64,000 nt of DNA, from assembly GCA_907165065.1 (NCBI GenBank), contig OU015524.1, positions 36,461,295 through 36,525,294 of the forward strand, written 5' to 3'. Within the stretch, counting starts at the first letter, position 1. Every line of letters begins with the position of its first letter. A program made the position numbers and the translations under genes. Positions 1 through 11,300 of the stretch are shown here, piece after piece. Under the pieces are notes generated by a model. That model was not told the origin of the DNA. It made no database searches and worked only from the letters and a program-made list of their open reading frames with translations. Origin of the DNA: Caprimulgus europaeus. Taxonomy: Eukaryota; Chordata; Aves; Caprimulgiformes; Caprimulgidae.

Positions 1-999
1 TGAATTGATTAAAATATATCACTTTCTAGTAAGTGTTTCCAGCATTATGAAGCTGTTTTGCTCAGAAGAAATTCTGAACCTGTTGAACATTTGAGAGGAA
101 GTGCTAAGGAAACTATTTCAGTACAAGATAGAACACAAAAATTTTGCAAGTAAAACTAAGAAAATAACTTTATAACCCCTCCCGAGGTAGTCTAGTAATT
201 AATGACTTGGGTATTTGTTAGAAAGTTCTTGTCTATAATCAGGTTTTACTTACCTTAATTTTTATCTCTGCACTTTTGGTTAGACTGTAGTTTACAAGAT
301 GTCTGAAAACTCAGAAAAGGGTGGAGGGAAGTGTAGCAATCAAGCATAACTAAGAGGTCTGTAGAAAAATTGAAAACAACGGAAGGGAAAATGGCACTAG
401 ATAGATACAGAGGGATAGAAAAGGGAGAGGTTTTCCTTTGTATTCTGTGTGACTATACAACATGCCCAACTTTCATTTATATACATCCTTCCCCAGTTTC
501 TAGTCCTCATTTGTTTCTTTGCTTGCTCCTAATACTAAAGGTATAACCATGTGTTTTTACATAATATTTTGGCATCAAACTTCATTTGATTAAAAAAAGT
601 AACTCGAAATGCCTGTAGTGCTTATTGTTCTCTGTCACCCTCCTTTTCATCTTTTTCTTTGTCAATGGTGTTTTTAATGTGCTTTTTCATGAAGCTCATT
701 TGCTCTGTTTCCCCTTAACCTCTTTCCTTTCTCTCTGCTGTTTCCTTCCTTTATGGGTGAGCCTTGTTGTTCTACCCTGGTTCCCTGCCGAGGTCCCCCA
801 CAGCCTGACCCCCTCTTCTGTGCTTTTGCGCCTGTTCCCCTCTGCTCTGCGATGCCCGCTGTCAGCGTCCCTCCTTCCCCTCTTTAGAAGTGCAAACAGG
901 TCGTCCACCAGCCGCCGCCTCATCTCCGAGAGTAGGGTTACGAAGTTGGCGAGAACAATTTCGGAAGAGCCAGGAGGGAACAGGAAGCGCTGCTCAAGT
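1..999. other. Upstream flank, AT-rich then rising in GC
   Basis: No gene is firmly supported here. From 43 to 153 an open frame preceded by an AG could be a terminal exon of an upstream gene, but I cannot identify the product. From about 620 the strand becomes strongly pyrimidine-rich (CT/T clusters to about 890) and then grades into the CpG island. Confidence 0.5.
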
Positions 1000-1737
1000 G
1001 AGCAGCGGGGTGCTGCTGCCGGGGCACCTGGGGTGCAGCGAGGGGCAGCGGGGCCCGCTCTCGGCACCCGCCTCAGCCTCCGCGGCCAGGCGCAATCTTT
1101 CACACGGAGCCCTGCTGCAAAGCCTCGTGGTGGTGGCGTGTGTGCCTGTCGTCGTCAGGCTGCTGGTGTTCGTGTGTGAGCAGCCTGGAGAGCGCACGCC
1201 TGAGCCGGGCTTTGTGTGTCTTGGGGAGAGGCAGGAGAGAGCCGAGCTGCTGGCAGCTTCTGGCCTCGGCCCAGGGCTTTGCCGCCAGTCTCAAAGTATC
1301 TTGTTTTCCCTTTCCTCGCAGAAGAGGCAGCGTGGTAATTCCTGAAAAATGTTGGTTAGCTCTCCTTTTCAGCATTCCTAAAGATTTTCAAGAACCCCCT
1401 GTAGCCCTGGGATGGATTTACAGTATTTGGTGCTTCGAGGCCGAGCGCTGGAGAAAAGCCGGAGTGGGAAGGCAGGGCTCCACCGACGCTTGTGGAACTG
1501 CTGTGAGATACCTGCCCCTTTTATGTCCCCGGGGTGGGCCGCGAGTGTGCCAGAGCGGTTACGATTAACCTGGGCTCTGGCTCAGAGCTGCCCGGCAGCT
1601 TTGCGGGGCGGCTCCCCACCATCTCTCTCACGCCCGACCGACCGGGGCCGAGGGTGCGTTGCCAGCTGCCCCCTGCCACAGCTTGCCGGTCTCTGCCGCA
1701 GGATGGGACGCCATGGGGCTGAGATCCACTCGCTGTA

Positions 1738-1743
1738 ACGTCA
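1738..1743 (+). promoter_or_regulatory. CRE half-site ACGTCA
   Basis: ACGTCA (reverse of TGACGT) lies about 100 bases upstream of the ZNF143 motif inside the CpG island. It is a candidate CREB/ATF half-site; a six-base match is weak evidence on its own. Confidence 0.25.
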
Positions 1744-1837
1744 GTGCTCGAAGTTAGGGCAGCGCGGAGGAGAAAAGGGCGACCGGGGAAACCTTCCCGC
1801 CCCTGCCTCCGGGGCGACCCGCCAGCCACCCAGCGGA

Positions 1838-1856
1838 ACTACATTTCCCAGAATGC
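1838..1856 (+). promoter_or_regulatory. ZNF143/THAP11 (SBS) promoter motif
   Basis: The 19-base element ACTACATTTCCCAGAATGC fits the known ACTACAnnTCCCAGnATGC motif bound by ZNF143 and THAP11/HCFC1, which typically sits just upstream of or at transcription starts in CpG-island promoters. Here it lies 195 bases upstream of the STRN ATG. The match is close to the family consensus along its full length, so chance occurrence is unlikely. Use in this species is inferred. Confidence 0.85.
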
Positions 1857-1912
1857 CGCGAGAGCGGCCGGGCGAATCGCTCTCTGGAATTGTCCCCGCG
1901 GGGCCGCCGTAG
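1853..1912 (+). other. Possible 19-codon upstream ORF in the 5' leader
   Basis: The ATG inside the ZNF143 motif opens a frame of 19 codons ending with TAG at 1910-1912. It would be a uORF only if transcription starts upstream of the motif; more often transcription starts at or just after such motifs, in which case it is not transcribed. It does not overlap the STRN start. Confidence 0.2.
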
Positions 1913-1922
1913 CAGCCGGCGT

Positions 1923-2020
1923 GGGCGGCTGTCAGGCGGTGACGGCGGGCGGGACGCGCCCAGGTTGTTGCTGCTGCCGGGACGCGGCTGGGTGCGGGCG
2001 GCGGCTCGCGGAGGGGGCGG
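1923..2020 (+). promoter_or_regulatory. Cluster of GC boxes (Sp/KLF type)
   Basis: GGGCGG-type boxes occur at 1923-1928, 1947-1955 (GGGCGGGAC) and 2014-2020 (GGGGCGG), between the ZNF143 motif and the start codon. They are candidate Sp1/KLF sites and may also be transcribed as part of the 5' UTR. In a GC-rich island such boxes are common, so individual function is unproven. Confidence 0.45.
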
Positions 2021-2051
2021 CGGCGGGGAGCGCGGCAGACCCGGCCCGGCC

Positions 2052-2351
2052 ATGGACGAACAAGCAGGGCCCGGCGTTTTCTTCAGCAACAACAACAACA
2101 ATAACGCCCTGCTTTTGCCGCCACCGGCGGGCGGGCCGGGGCTGGAGCCGGGCGAGGCGGCGGCAGCAGCGGCCGCCGCGGCGGCAGCAGGAGGAGGCGG
2201 CGGCGGGGTCTCGGCCTCCGGAGCCGCTGCACCGGTGTCAGCGTCACGGGCTCAGTACAGCGTGCCGGGCATCCTGCATTTCCTGCAGCACGAGTGGGGC
2301 CGTTTCGAGGCGGAGCGCGCCGAGTGGGAGGCGGAGCGGGCGGAGCTGCAG
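2052..2351 (+). CDS. STRN: STRN exon 1: start codon, low-complexity N-terminus, caveolin-binding motif
   Basis: Encodes residues 1-100, ending in phase 0 at a GTAACA donor. The start is chosen because GCCATGG is a strong Kozak context, the peptide matches the striatin N-terminus, and no other ATG lies between 1856 and 2052. The first part is low complexity: Asn x6 (13-18), Ala x11 (36-46) and Gly x6 (47-52). It is followed by the conserved block QYSVPGILHFLQHEWGRF, containing the aromatic pattern F77-W82-F85 of the caveolin-binding motif. The Glu/Arg-rich end (EAERAEWEAERAELQ) begins the coiled coil used for oligomerisation and PP2A A-subunit binding in the family. Confidence 0.97.
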
Positions 2352-5300
2352 GTAACACCCGCGATCTCCATCCCCCTCTCCGTGCTCGGGCTGCTTCTCC
2401 CCTCCGGCTGCGCAGGGCCGGGGTCCCCTGGCCCTGCGCAGCCGGAGGGGAGCGGCCGCCCTAACTGCTGCCCCGGCTTTCCCCTTGTCCATTACCCCGG
2501 CCGCGGGCCATTTCCCTCCTCTTCAGAGGGCGGCCGTCACCCGCCGCCGGCCGGAGGGGCGTGACATGGCGGCCGGCCCTGAGGGGAGCGGCCCCTGCCC
2601 GCCGCGCCGCTCTCGCCACCTCTCCGGAGTTTTCCGGGTGCCTCTCCGGGGCCGGACGCCTAAACTTGTCACCAGTTTCATAACCCACTCTTAAAAATTG
2701 TCTCCGGCGAGCTGCACCTCCCGCTTGTGCCGCTGTCCCTCGGCGGCCGGCGGCTGCCCCGGCCCTGGGCGCTGGCTCGCAGTCCCTCTGGGCCCTCGGC
2801 CCCCGGCCAGGCCTGTGGGACCGGCTGCAGCTCCTTGGGTGTCATGGCACACGATATGTCGTGCTTTCACTTGAAAAGCGGTGGGTGATACGCTTGTGAA
2901 TGCGTTAAAGGGCTGATGATGGTCTTGTAGTTGAAGAACTTGTGGCTTAGAGCCGTGACCGTCAGATACTCCAGTCATGGGCACATTTCATTAACAGTCG
3001 ATAATGCAGCCATCGTTGTTGTTCCTCTTTGGCTCTGTTTACAAGAAAATCTCTCCTGTAAACCTTAACGCTCTCCACATTACCAGCAGCCCACTACTTG
3101 GTTCTCAGTTGGCCGTGTTTGAGGCTGAAAAGTGTCTACTCGGCTTCCTTTTTAGGTCTCCTTTCTTTGTCTCTTGTATCCTGTCCATCTCTTTTCTTTT
3201 TATGTCTTTCCTTGAAAGTACTGTCTTTGTCAAGAGAGTTGCGAGCCTGTTTAGCAATGCAAACCACTTCTCTATTTTTGATTTTTTTTTTTTTTTTTAA
3301 TTGGTAGGGAAGTAATCTTTTTAATTGTACTTTGTGTGGTAACATCGCACAACCACTCTGAGCAGAGTGGGAGGTGTGACATTCTTTGCTGAGGACTCCC
3401 TCATAGGAATTTAAAGGAAGTGGTCATGAGGACAAAAGAGTAATTTTTATTCTAACTTCAGTGATTCAATGTAAGAGTAATTACTAACTGAATCATGTTT
3501 CTATTCACTACATCCAATAAATACTATGTAAAAAGTATTATGTACTATGTAGAAAGCTTAGCTATGTATAAGAATGTGACGTGTCACGTATCCAGTGGAG
3601 TCTCATAAATATCTTGACATTTTTTCATAGCTGATATAGATCTCAAAAATTGCTTTGGAGAAAAAAATATCTGTTTTATAGGACCTAGTAAATTCTACCA
3701 GTGCGTTAATAGTAATAACACATATTTATAATGCCCTTCAACAGGGGTTAGCATGATATTCGTCCCCTCTCCTCCCCTAAGTATCCCTCAAAAGCTTGGT
3801 GAATGTTATGGATGAGACAGGAGGAAAGAAGACTATTAGAACTGTTTGCCCAAGTCCTGTATTATCAGTGGCAGAACTGGGGATATAGCCTGATTACAAG
3901 TTGTTTGCTTGAATGCCTCTGGCTCTTGCCAAAACGTCTCAATAAAGTTATAATTAGCTGTGGCTGGCATTGCCACAATCTGTAACAGCATTTATCTGCT
4001 GCGGAGTCATGTTCAGAAAGGTGCAAAATTCTTGGCTGTCTCTGTAGATATCAGACATTTATGTCTGCTGTGACCATTTGCAGTTGAATGTTCTTTGGTC
4101 GGTGTGAGAGGTTTGTGTTGGGGTTCAGCAACTACAGGATGGCTTTTAGAAGTTGTATATGTAGAGCGGAAGGATGAGCAGCATTAATTAAAAACTGATT
4201 CCATGCTCCTTCTGAAGCCTTTCATTGGCCTACATATTTGCAAGTGTTTAACCGAATAATGGAAATTTGAGGTCGGGCAGTTTCTCTCTCTTGAGATAAG
4301 GACATAGTGCTCCTGACTGTACTTTAGTAGTCTTCCATTCAATGTAAATTAAAATATTACATGAGCCACTGTCTTGGGAGGCTGTGTGGCAGAGGACCTA
4401 TTTTGTATGGTTGTCTTAGTATTCCATAAATTTTATCTGCAATTCATCTTGTTTCTTAGAGGTAGACATTTTTAATCTTCAGTTTCTTACCTGCCATGAT
4501 ATTTAAATACTTTAGATGCTTTATGCCACAGTGTTACCGTGCTTGGTGTCTGCTCTATAGTCATTGGCTAGTTAAGCTGTATCCTCTCTCCAAAAAAAAC
4601 CTCGTAAGTCAGGCCCACTGTGATTTCCTATCATCTTCCTTTTCTTCCCTTCTGGGCTTGTTTTTATTTTCTCTCTTTCTTTTCCTCATAATTAATTGTG
4701 TGTAACTAAATGTGATATTTGGGTAGAGTACCTTTCTGTTGCGTTATGTGATGCTTGTTCAGATAACACGCACCTGAGTTTATAACCTACATGAGTTGGC
4801 AGGCAGGGCAGCTTACTCTGTGTTCTTAGCTACTGGTCTAGCATTGCCTTTCCAAGATTTTACTTCCTATCAAGTGCCTATATTTTGGTTTCTGTGGCAA
4901 GTATCCATGTTTACTCTGATTTCCTAATCACTTTTCTTGAATCTTTTAAAATTATTATTGCATCTATTATATAATCTTCCTCATTCAAGCTGAAAGGGGA
5001 TTCAATATTTATGTCCATGCAAGTATCATTAATAAGCTGTGTATTTTGAATCAGAATGAAAACAGATTAGTACAGGGTTCCCCTAGATGCTTATCTGCTA
5101 ATTACTTATTTCACTTTTAATGCTTGCTTTCTGTTTACAATACTTTGACATCTGTAGATTGAAAAATTATCCTAAGAATAAAATTTCATGATGCCCTGTG
5201 AAGTAGTTCACTAGAATAAATACTAATGTTATTAATCCTAATTTTAGTATTCACAAACTGTGTTTTATAACATTATCTTTTATTTTCATATCTTTTCAGA

Positions 5301-8300
5301 AATGAATAATTTAGCTTTTCTTCGGTTCTTCTAGCAGCTGCTTGGGAAAGTTGACAAGAAAGAGTTTCCCATTCTGCAAAAGTTTTAAACTTCAATTTTT
5401 TTCATTCTGTATTTTTCTGCACTGTGTTTCTGAGGCATTTCAGAGTTGTCATTATATATTGGACAAGCCCATCCCAAAAGAGCTGAGAGTTTGATCAAAT
5501 GCATATGCAGGGCACTGAAATTATCTCGAGGCATATCTTCACTTAAGCAAATCGGGGTTTAAAATGCCTTCCATATTGTTGTCTTGCCTTCACCCAACAT
5601 CTTCTGGCTGGTTGGGGGTGATTCTCTGTTATCGATGTTATTTCCCTTTTAATTAGCCGTGTGCCACCCCTGGGAGAGAGCATGGGGTCTCTGCCCCCGA
5701 GGCTGGGACCCCTGCAGAGCCGAGCCCTGCTGATGTGTGTCCTTGTCCCTGTAAGTGACAAAGCTGTTGAGCTCTGTCACTTCTGGGCTGGATGAGCTTG
5801 GAAGGCTTGTGTGTGTCTGTGTGTGTGTGGCTTTTGTTTTGATTAGAAATTTTGTCTTTGCAAGCAATGCATATGTTGCTGTGGAAAGTTTTGCTTCTGA
5901 CAAACATTTTTCTGGCAAAAATGCTAATTTGCAGACTTTGGCGTTTCTCTGCATTTCACAAATATTCTGAATTGCAACAAAGTGCTATGCTGTGTGTTAC
6001 TGTGTGTACAGACACTCTGTATCCTGCTAAGGAATTTTCTAGCTCTTGTCCTCTTCACTACTAAAGCTTTCATTTCTTCAACTGTTTATTCAGAGCAGTA
6101 GACTGGTTTGGAGTAGTAGGACCTGGTAGGGTTACGTTGAAATTATTTTTCTTGAGTAAACTTTCATTTGAAAAGGTTTGTGAGGAAATTATGGAGAATG
6201 AGTGGATACAATGTGCTTGTCTCTCTGCACCTTGGTTAAAAATATTCCTTGTAAGACAGTGCCAAAAGAAAAAACTAACAAACAACAACAACAAAAAAAA
6301 CCCCTAAGTGGTAGGGAAAGAGTTAATGAAATGAGATAAAATGTAGGTAAATGATAGCAAACAACTGTAATAGAAGGAATGGGATGGAAATAATAGATAA
6401 GCACTTGAGGTGGGTTATGGAAGTCAGATGTAGTAATGTTGGCTCTCTGGGGCCGGGGTGGGGGGGAGGCACGGATAGTGATCTCCCCTCTTGCTGCTGC
6501 TTTTCTGAGGCAAGAGGCAGGCGGTGAAACCAGGCGTGCTATGTGGCAAGCCTGTGTCCTTGGAGATAGACAAGTTAAAGTAATGAGGAGAAGGGGCAAA
6601 TCAGACAGATGGCACTGGCTATTTATAGTGTGGTTTAGGACACTGGTTACTTGATTCAGAAACAGTTGATATTTACAGTTTGGCTTTTAGGTAATGGTCC
6701 TCTTATTGGCTTGTTTCTAGTTAAAAATCATTCTGAGCAGTGAGTAACAAGCAGAGAGTTGATGAAATCGGTTAGTTAATGGAAAACTCCTAAAGATTTG
6801 GTTTGGCCAATAAAATAAAAGATAAAATACAGTTTGAAGAAGTTTTATATAAGATTTTCAAATATGATGATGTGGATTGAATCTTTGAGATTCTCTGTGA
6901 AAGATGAATTGGCAAAAGTGCCGTAACCTTTGATAAAATACTTTTTTCTCATGAGGCAGATATTACAAAGAAAACAATTAAATTCCTCTCCACCCCAGAA
7001 GGACAATATTTTCAACTTTATTGCTTTAAATACATCAGATAAATCAAAAGAAAGAGAAGAAAATAAGCCATGGTCACAATACTGAGGCGTATTTAGTTAG
7101 GAAAGGTGATGCTAAGTGGATCTTGGTGACTGCCAGATATCCTTTCTTTTGCTAAGTTTTTTTAGAAAACTTTAGAGTTGCTAAATTCATGTGAAGCAAG
7201 GAAGAGAAGCTTCTGGACTCTTCTTTCCTGTTTGCTTATATGCATGACTGCCAGCTGCTCCCAATATACTCATTGATAAACTGTCATGGCTTGTTTTATT
7301 TAAGCCAGGAGAACTAGTAGGAGTAAATATTCAGTGATGAAAGAGCTGCATTATAGATACTTGCAGCCTTTGTAGAGAAGCATAATGTAAATAGAAACTG
7401 ATGAGACTGGTTCTTTGCAGGTCTGTCTTTGCAGGTTTGTCTAGTAGTTTGATTTTTATTTTTTTTTAAATCACGTAAACGATCTGAGCATTTCCCAGCA
7501 TCAGACTCCCATTCCTCTCAAATCTGTTAAACTGGTAATTTAGTTTGTGTAATGAAGATGTGTTTCTTAAACGGGCCTAACTTTTAGGGAAGTGCTGCTG
7601 TGAATACTGAGGTGCCATGAAGAGACAGAGTTTTGCAATGTTACATTGTCTCCAAGTGGTCTTTAAAGCTTACAAACACTTTCCACAGAAAGTGATACTT
7701 TAGAAGAGAAGAGGATTTTCTGATTTTCATGATTTGCTATAGAATTGTTGAATTAAGCAAAAATGAAATAAGTTGTTACGTTCTGGGTGGAAAACTGAGG
7801 CTTTCAGTGTCAGGTTAGCATATGGTGAAACATCCTACGTGGCTTTAATAGTACACATTTGTAATTTAAATCAGTATCTCTGTCCTACTCAAATTCTAGT
7901 CCTCCTTTTTCTGTTGAAAGTCTTGGCTCATGTCAGTTTTATTGCATCAGGGGTAAATAACTTTGCACTTTGATCAACAAGTTGCAAATATAACTCAGCC
8001 TTTATCAACATTTCAGTAGACACTGAAACTTTATTTATGAATTCGAGAACTGGCTGTGTAAAATTCCCCAGGGAAGATCACATATGTCTCCAGAGACTTT
8101 TGGTTCATCTTAATTTAATGCTAAAAGAGGTAATACTGTACAGGTGCCAAGCCTCAACTAAGACTGATATCCATACACAGTTTTTGTGTGAAAACAGGTA
8201 TTGGGCAGCAACCTACTCACATATTTGGCTTTGCAAGGCTGCCAGGCCTTGTCAAGTCTTCCTTTCCAAGTTCCTTAGCTAAAACATGGCAAAAACTGAC

Positions 8301-11300
8301 TTAAAAATAGATGGATTGTTGTGTTTTGTTTTTAAATGCTGAGAAATGCTCATCTATTTGAAACAACTCTTTTGAATCACTTCAGAGTGCCCAGGATCTA
8401 AGCTTTGCAGACAATACCCTAGAAATAAAAATACTCTGAAATGTGAAAACAAAGGTTCGCTTATTATAGTGACCTGTTCTGTATGGGCCTGTAGATGGTT
8501 TCATCTAGAAGATGTTCTTTTCCTATTTGAGAAGAGTTTGCTGTATGCTAACTAATATTGACTATTTTGAAAATAACCCAGTGACAAAGAAGTTAAATTA
8601 AAGATCTCAGTGTGGAAAGACGGCCTTTTTCTTGCTCCTAGCCAGGAATATGTTTCCCTTTAGGGCAGTCGCATAGGGCAGGATTGCAAAAGAATCAGAA
8701 CAAAAATGCCATGCATGATATTCGTATCCAAGCTTGTAAACAGGAGGTGAAAACAAAATCAGTTATTTTTGTACCTGTTTCACTTGATGCTCTAGTCAGT
8801 TCAGGGTGGTTGTACGTGCTTGAATACAAGGAGTAGCTGCTCCTGGCTGAAGGAGCCAGAAACGGGAGTGCCGATTTCCTTTGCAACTACTCATGTGGTC
8901 AAGCCTGGTTCACTCCTCTTTTTGTTACCAAAGCCAAATCTACAAATCTCCTCCAGATTTGTTCTTCTTGTATTGCTATACCCCAAGTGATTTATTCAGC
9001 CTGTGAACTTCCATTGTCTCAGTTTAAATGTGGGCCATAAGTCTCTGTATCAGTTCTGGGGCTGACTGTTGTTGCTGCGTTTCTGCCTTTCTTGTACAGC
9101 AAGTGGAAAGGAATTATATTTGAACATTTGCAATTTAGACTCCAGCTCATAATGTGTGATTATTTTGTAACATGTCGTTGCAGCGTTGCCTACAGAATTA
9201 CATCACATTTAAAACTTGCTTGCTTTTTGTTCTTACATCAGTCTACATGGAGCATGCTTCTGGGACTCAAAATGGGGGGGTGGAGGAGGAAAGTTGATGC
9301 TCACCACTTAAGTATACTACAAAAATGACTGGAGGATTGGAGAAAATTTTCACTTTTGAAGAATGATTAATTAAGCTGAATATACATTGCTTGGGTAACT
9401 CAGCAAGTATTTTGATCTTTGCAGTTGTTAGAACAGTGAAAGACAGCACGGAAGAGCAGGTAAAAGCAAGACTGGCTGTCAGAACAGAAATCTGCCTAGT
9501 GAAACACTTCAATCTGCAGAAAGAAAAATCTTCCTGTTGGTTGAGATGCTTAAATTAGTAATCAAAGTATTGCCAGGAATAAATTACTAAATATTTTTTT
9601 TATTCTGGATGATCTGTTAGGAGTTTTGAATTCACTGATAAGAAATTGTTTTTCAAACAATCTTTTCAAAGAGATGAAGAATGTAAGTCAATGGCTTTTT
9701 CAACTGTCTTTTTTTACCATAAGCTAAATCTTTGATCTTTTGGATAGATAAGTTTTTTCAGGGCTTAGCTCTGATCCAGTTTTAGGACCTCTTCGAGAAG
9801 TCCAGCAAAAATAATTTGCCCGTAGCAGATTCTGCTGTGTGTTAATCCCACGAGGAGATATCATCCAGCGTGAACGTGCAGGTGATAAATGGGATGAGGC
9901 GCTTCTGTGTGGGGTGAAGCTAAATATGCCTTAGTGCCCGCCACGCCTTTCAGCCTGTGGTCTCACTTCAGTTTGGTGTTACTGTAAATGGCTACAGGCA
10001 CTTAGAAAAGCTTCCTAGCCTCTGTTTGCATGGGGTGCTGGTAGGTGTGTGTTGCAATATTAAGTATGGTGCCTGAAAAATTGTTTGCCAGTTGTACTAG
10101 ACCACTGATATTTCCCTTCCTCTCCCTCCCCTGTACCTGTTTTTTATCTCTTGTCCTTTCATCCTCCCTGCCCCAGGTATACTTAGACTTATTTACAAAT
10201 ATACTTAAAAATGTAGCACTTCAGTGAGCTGACTGTAATCTAAAATACTGAGCACCCTGTCAACCTGCAGAATCCTTCTGGCAGATCTTGGTGGACTGGT
10301 TGGAACAACTGTTTGAGGCTGATTCATCTGTATATGTATTTAGTTATTTTAGCTATCTAAACATTTTTTGCAATACTTCTCTTGCAGTTTTTTCCCTCCC
10401 CTTCTTCTCTTTCTCTTAACCTGTGAAGAACATCTTGTTGAATTACTGAAGCAGCCTGTAGAGAATTGCATGTCTCTTAGTAACTCTTACCTTGTCAGAT
10501 GAGGCCTGTTGACTTTCAAGTGCCCATAAAATTGAAGTGAGGTTTACCTTAAAATATGGAGATAAATATTTTAAAGAAAATAATGGAAAGGCTTCTTATA
10601 GTTCTTGAGTCTTAAAAAAAGAATCACCTTTTTACTTGAATTAGCTGTAAAATTCAGGAACTGATATAGTTGATACTCATCATGCATCATTTGTTTAACA
10701 GTCTTAGTATTGTTTCTTTTTAAGCATTTTCTGTTAGAGGTAAATAATTTTTTAATCTTTTCTGTAATGTCAAGGTGTCAACCTGAAAAAGTGCGCAGAT
10801 ATAAAATACTTTTTAACATCCTCATTGTTATGGTTGTTGATTCCAGGAAGTGCGAATTTCAGTTTACTTTTTTAAACACTGTTAAAGTCCAGATTTATTC
10901 AGGTGCAATTTAGTTGTTTGATCATACTGTTACAGCTACTAAGCCTGTATTAGGAAGTCAGACTTTTTTTAAAAACGTTGTTTCTAACCCAGTGCTACCT
11001 AAAACATTGCCTCATCCTTTTGTCTGCTTCATAATAATGTGACCTTAAAGTCTTGAGGTATTTCTTAAAACAGTAATGTTGTTGCATGTGAGTTTGGGTT
11101 TTTTTTTTTAACATAAGAATGAATGTTGTTTTTAAAATCTCTTGGTGAAGTAGAATAGTTAGGAGTGAATGAAACTTGTAGGTTTTGTTGCAGTTCATAA
11201 TACTAAAAACTTTAATGACATAAAGTGGGGAAAAAAAACCCCACTGGACTGTACAATTGTGGCTGGAATAGACTGTTCCAGGCATTGCTTTTCCTCATAT

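Larger units (their letters stand above)
1000..2850. promoter_or_regulatory. CpG island at the STRN promoter and first exon
   Basis: A GC-rich, CpG-dense stretch covers the presumed promoter, exon 1 and the start of intron 1, in sharp contrast to the AT-rich flanks. Borders are judged by eye. It contains no obvious TATA box, which fits a broad housekeeping-type promoter. The exact transcription start cannot be read from sequence alone. Confidence 0.85.

Noticed and set aside
625-1829. Overlapping open frames of 60-184 codons on both strands upstream of exon 1
   Set aside because: They arise from pyrimidine-rich and CpG-rich composition where stops are rare; residue composition is low complexity and no domain is recognised.
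1890-2051. In-frame N-terminal extension of striatin upstream of 2052
   Set aside because: The frame is open, but it has no ATG; the first codon at 1890 is TTG. The strong ATG at 2052 and the family's N-terminus decide the start.
2566-2694. A 42-codon ORF starting ATGGCGGCCGG in intron 1 with a good Kozak context, possible alternative first exon
   Set aside because: GC-rich islands give such frames by chance; no donor-linked frame into exon 2 and no family match. The ATGGCGGC string could equally be a YY1-like site.
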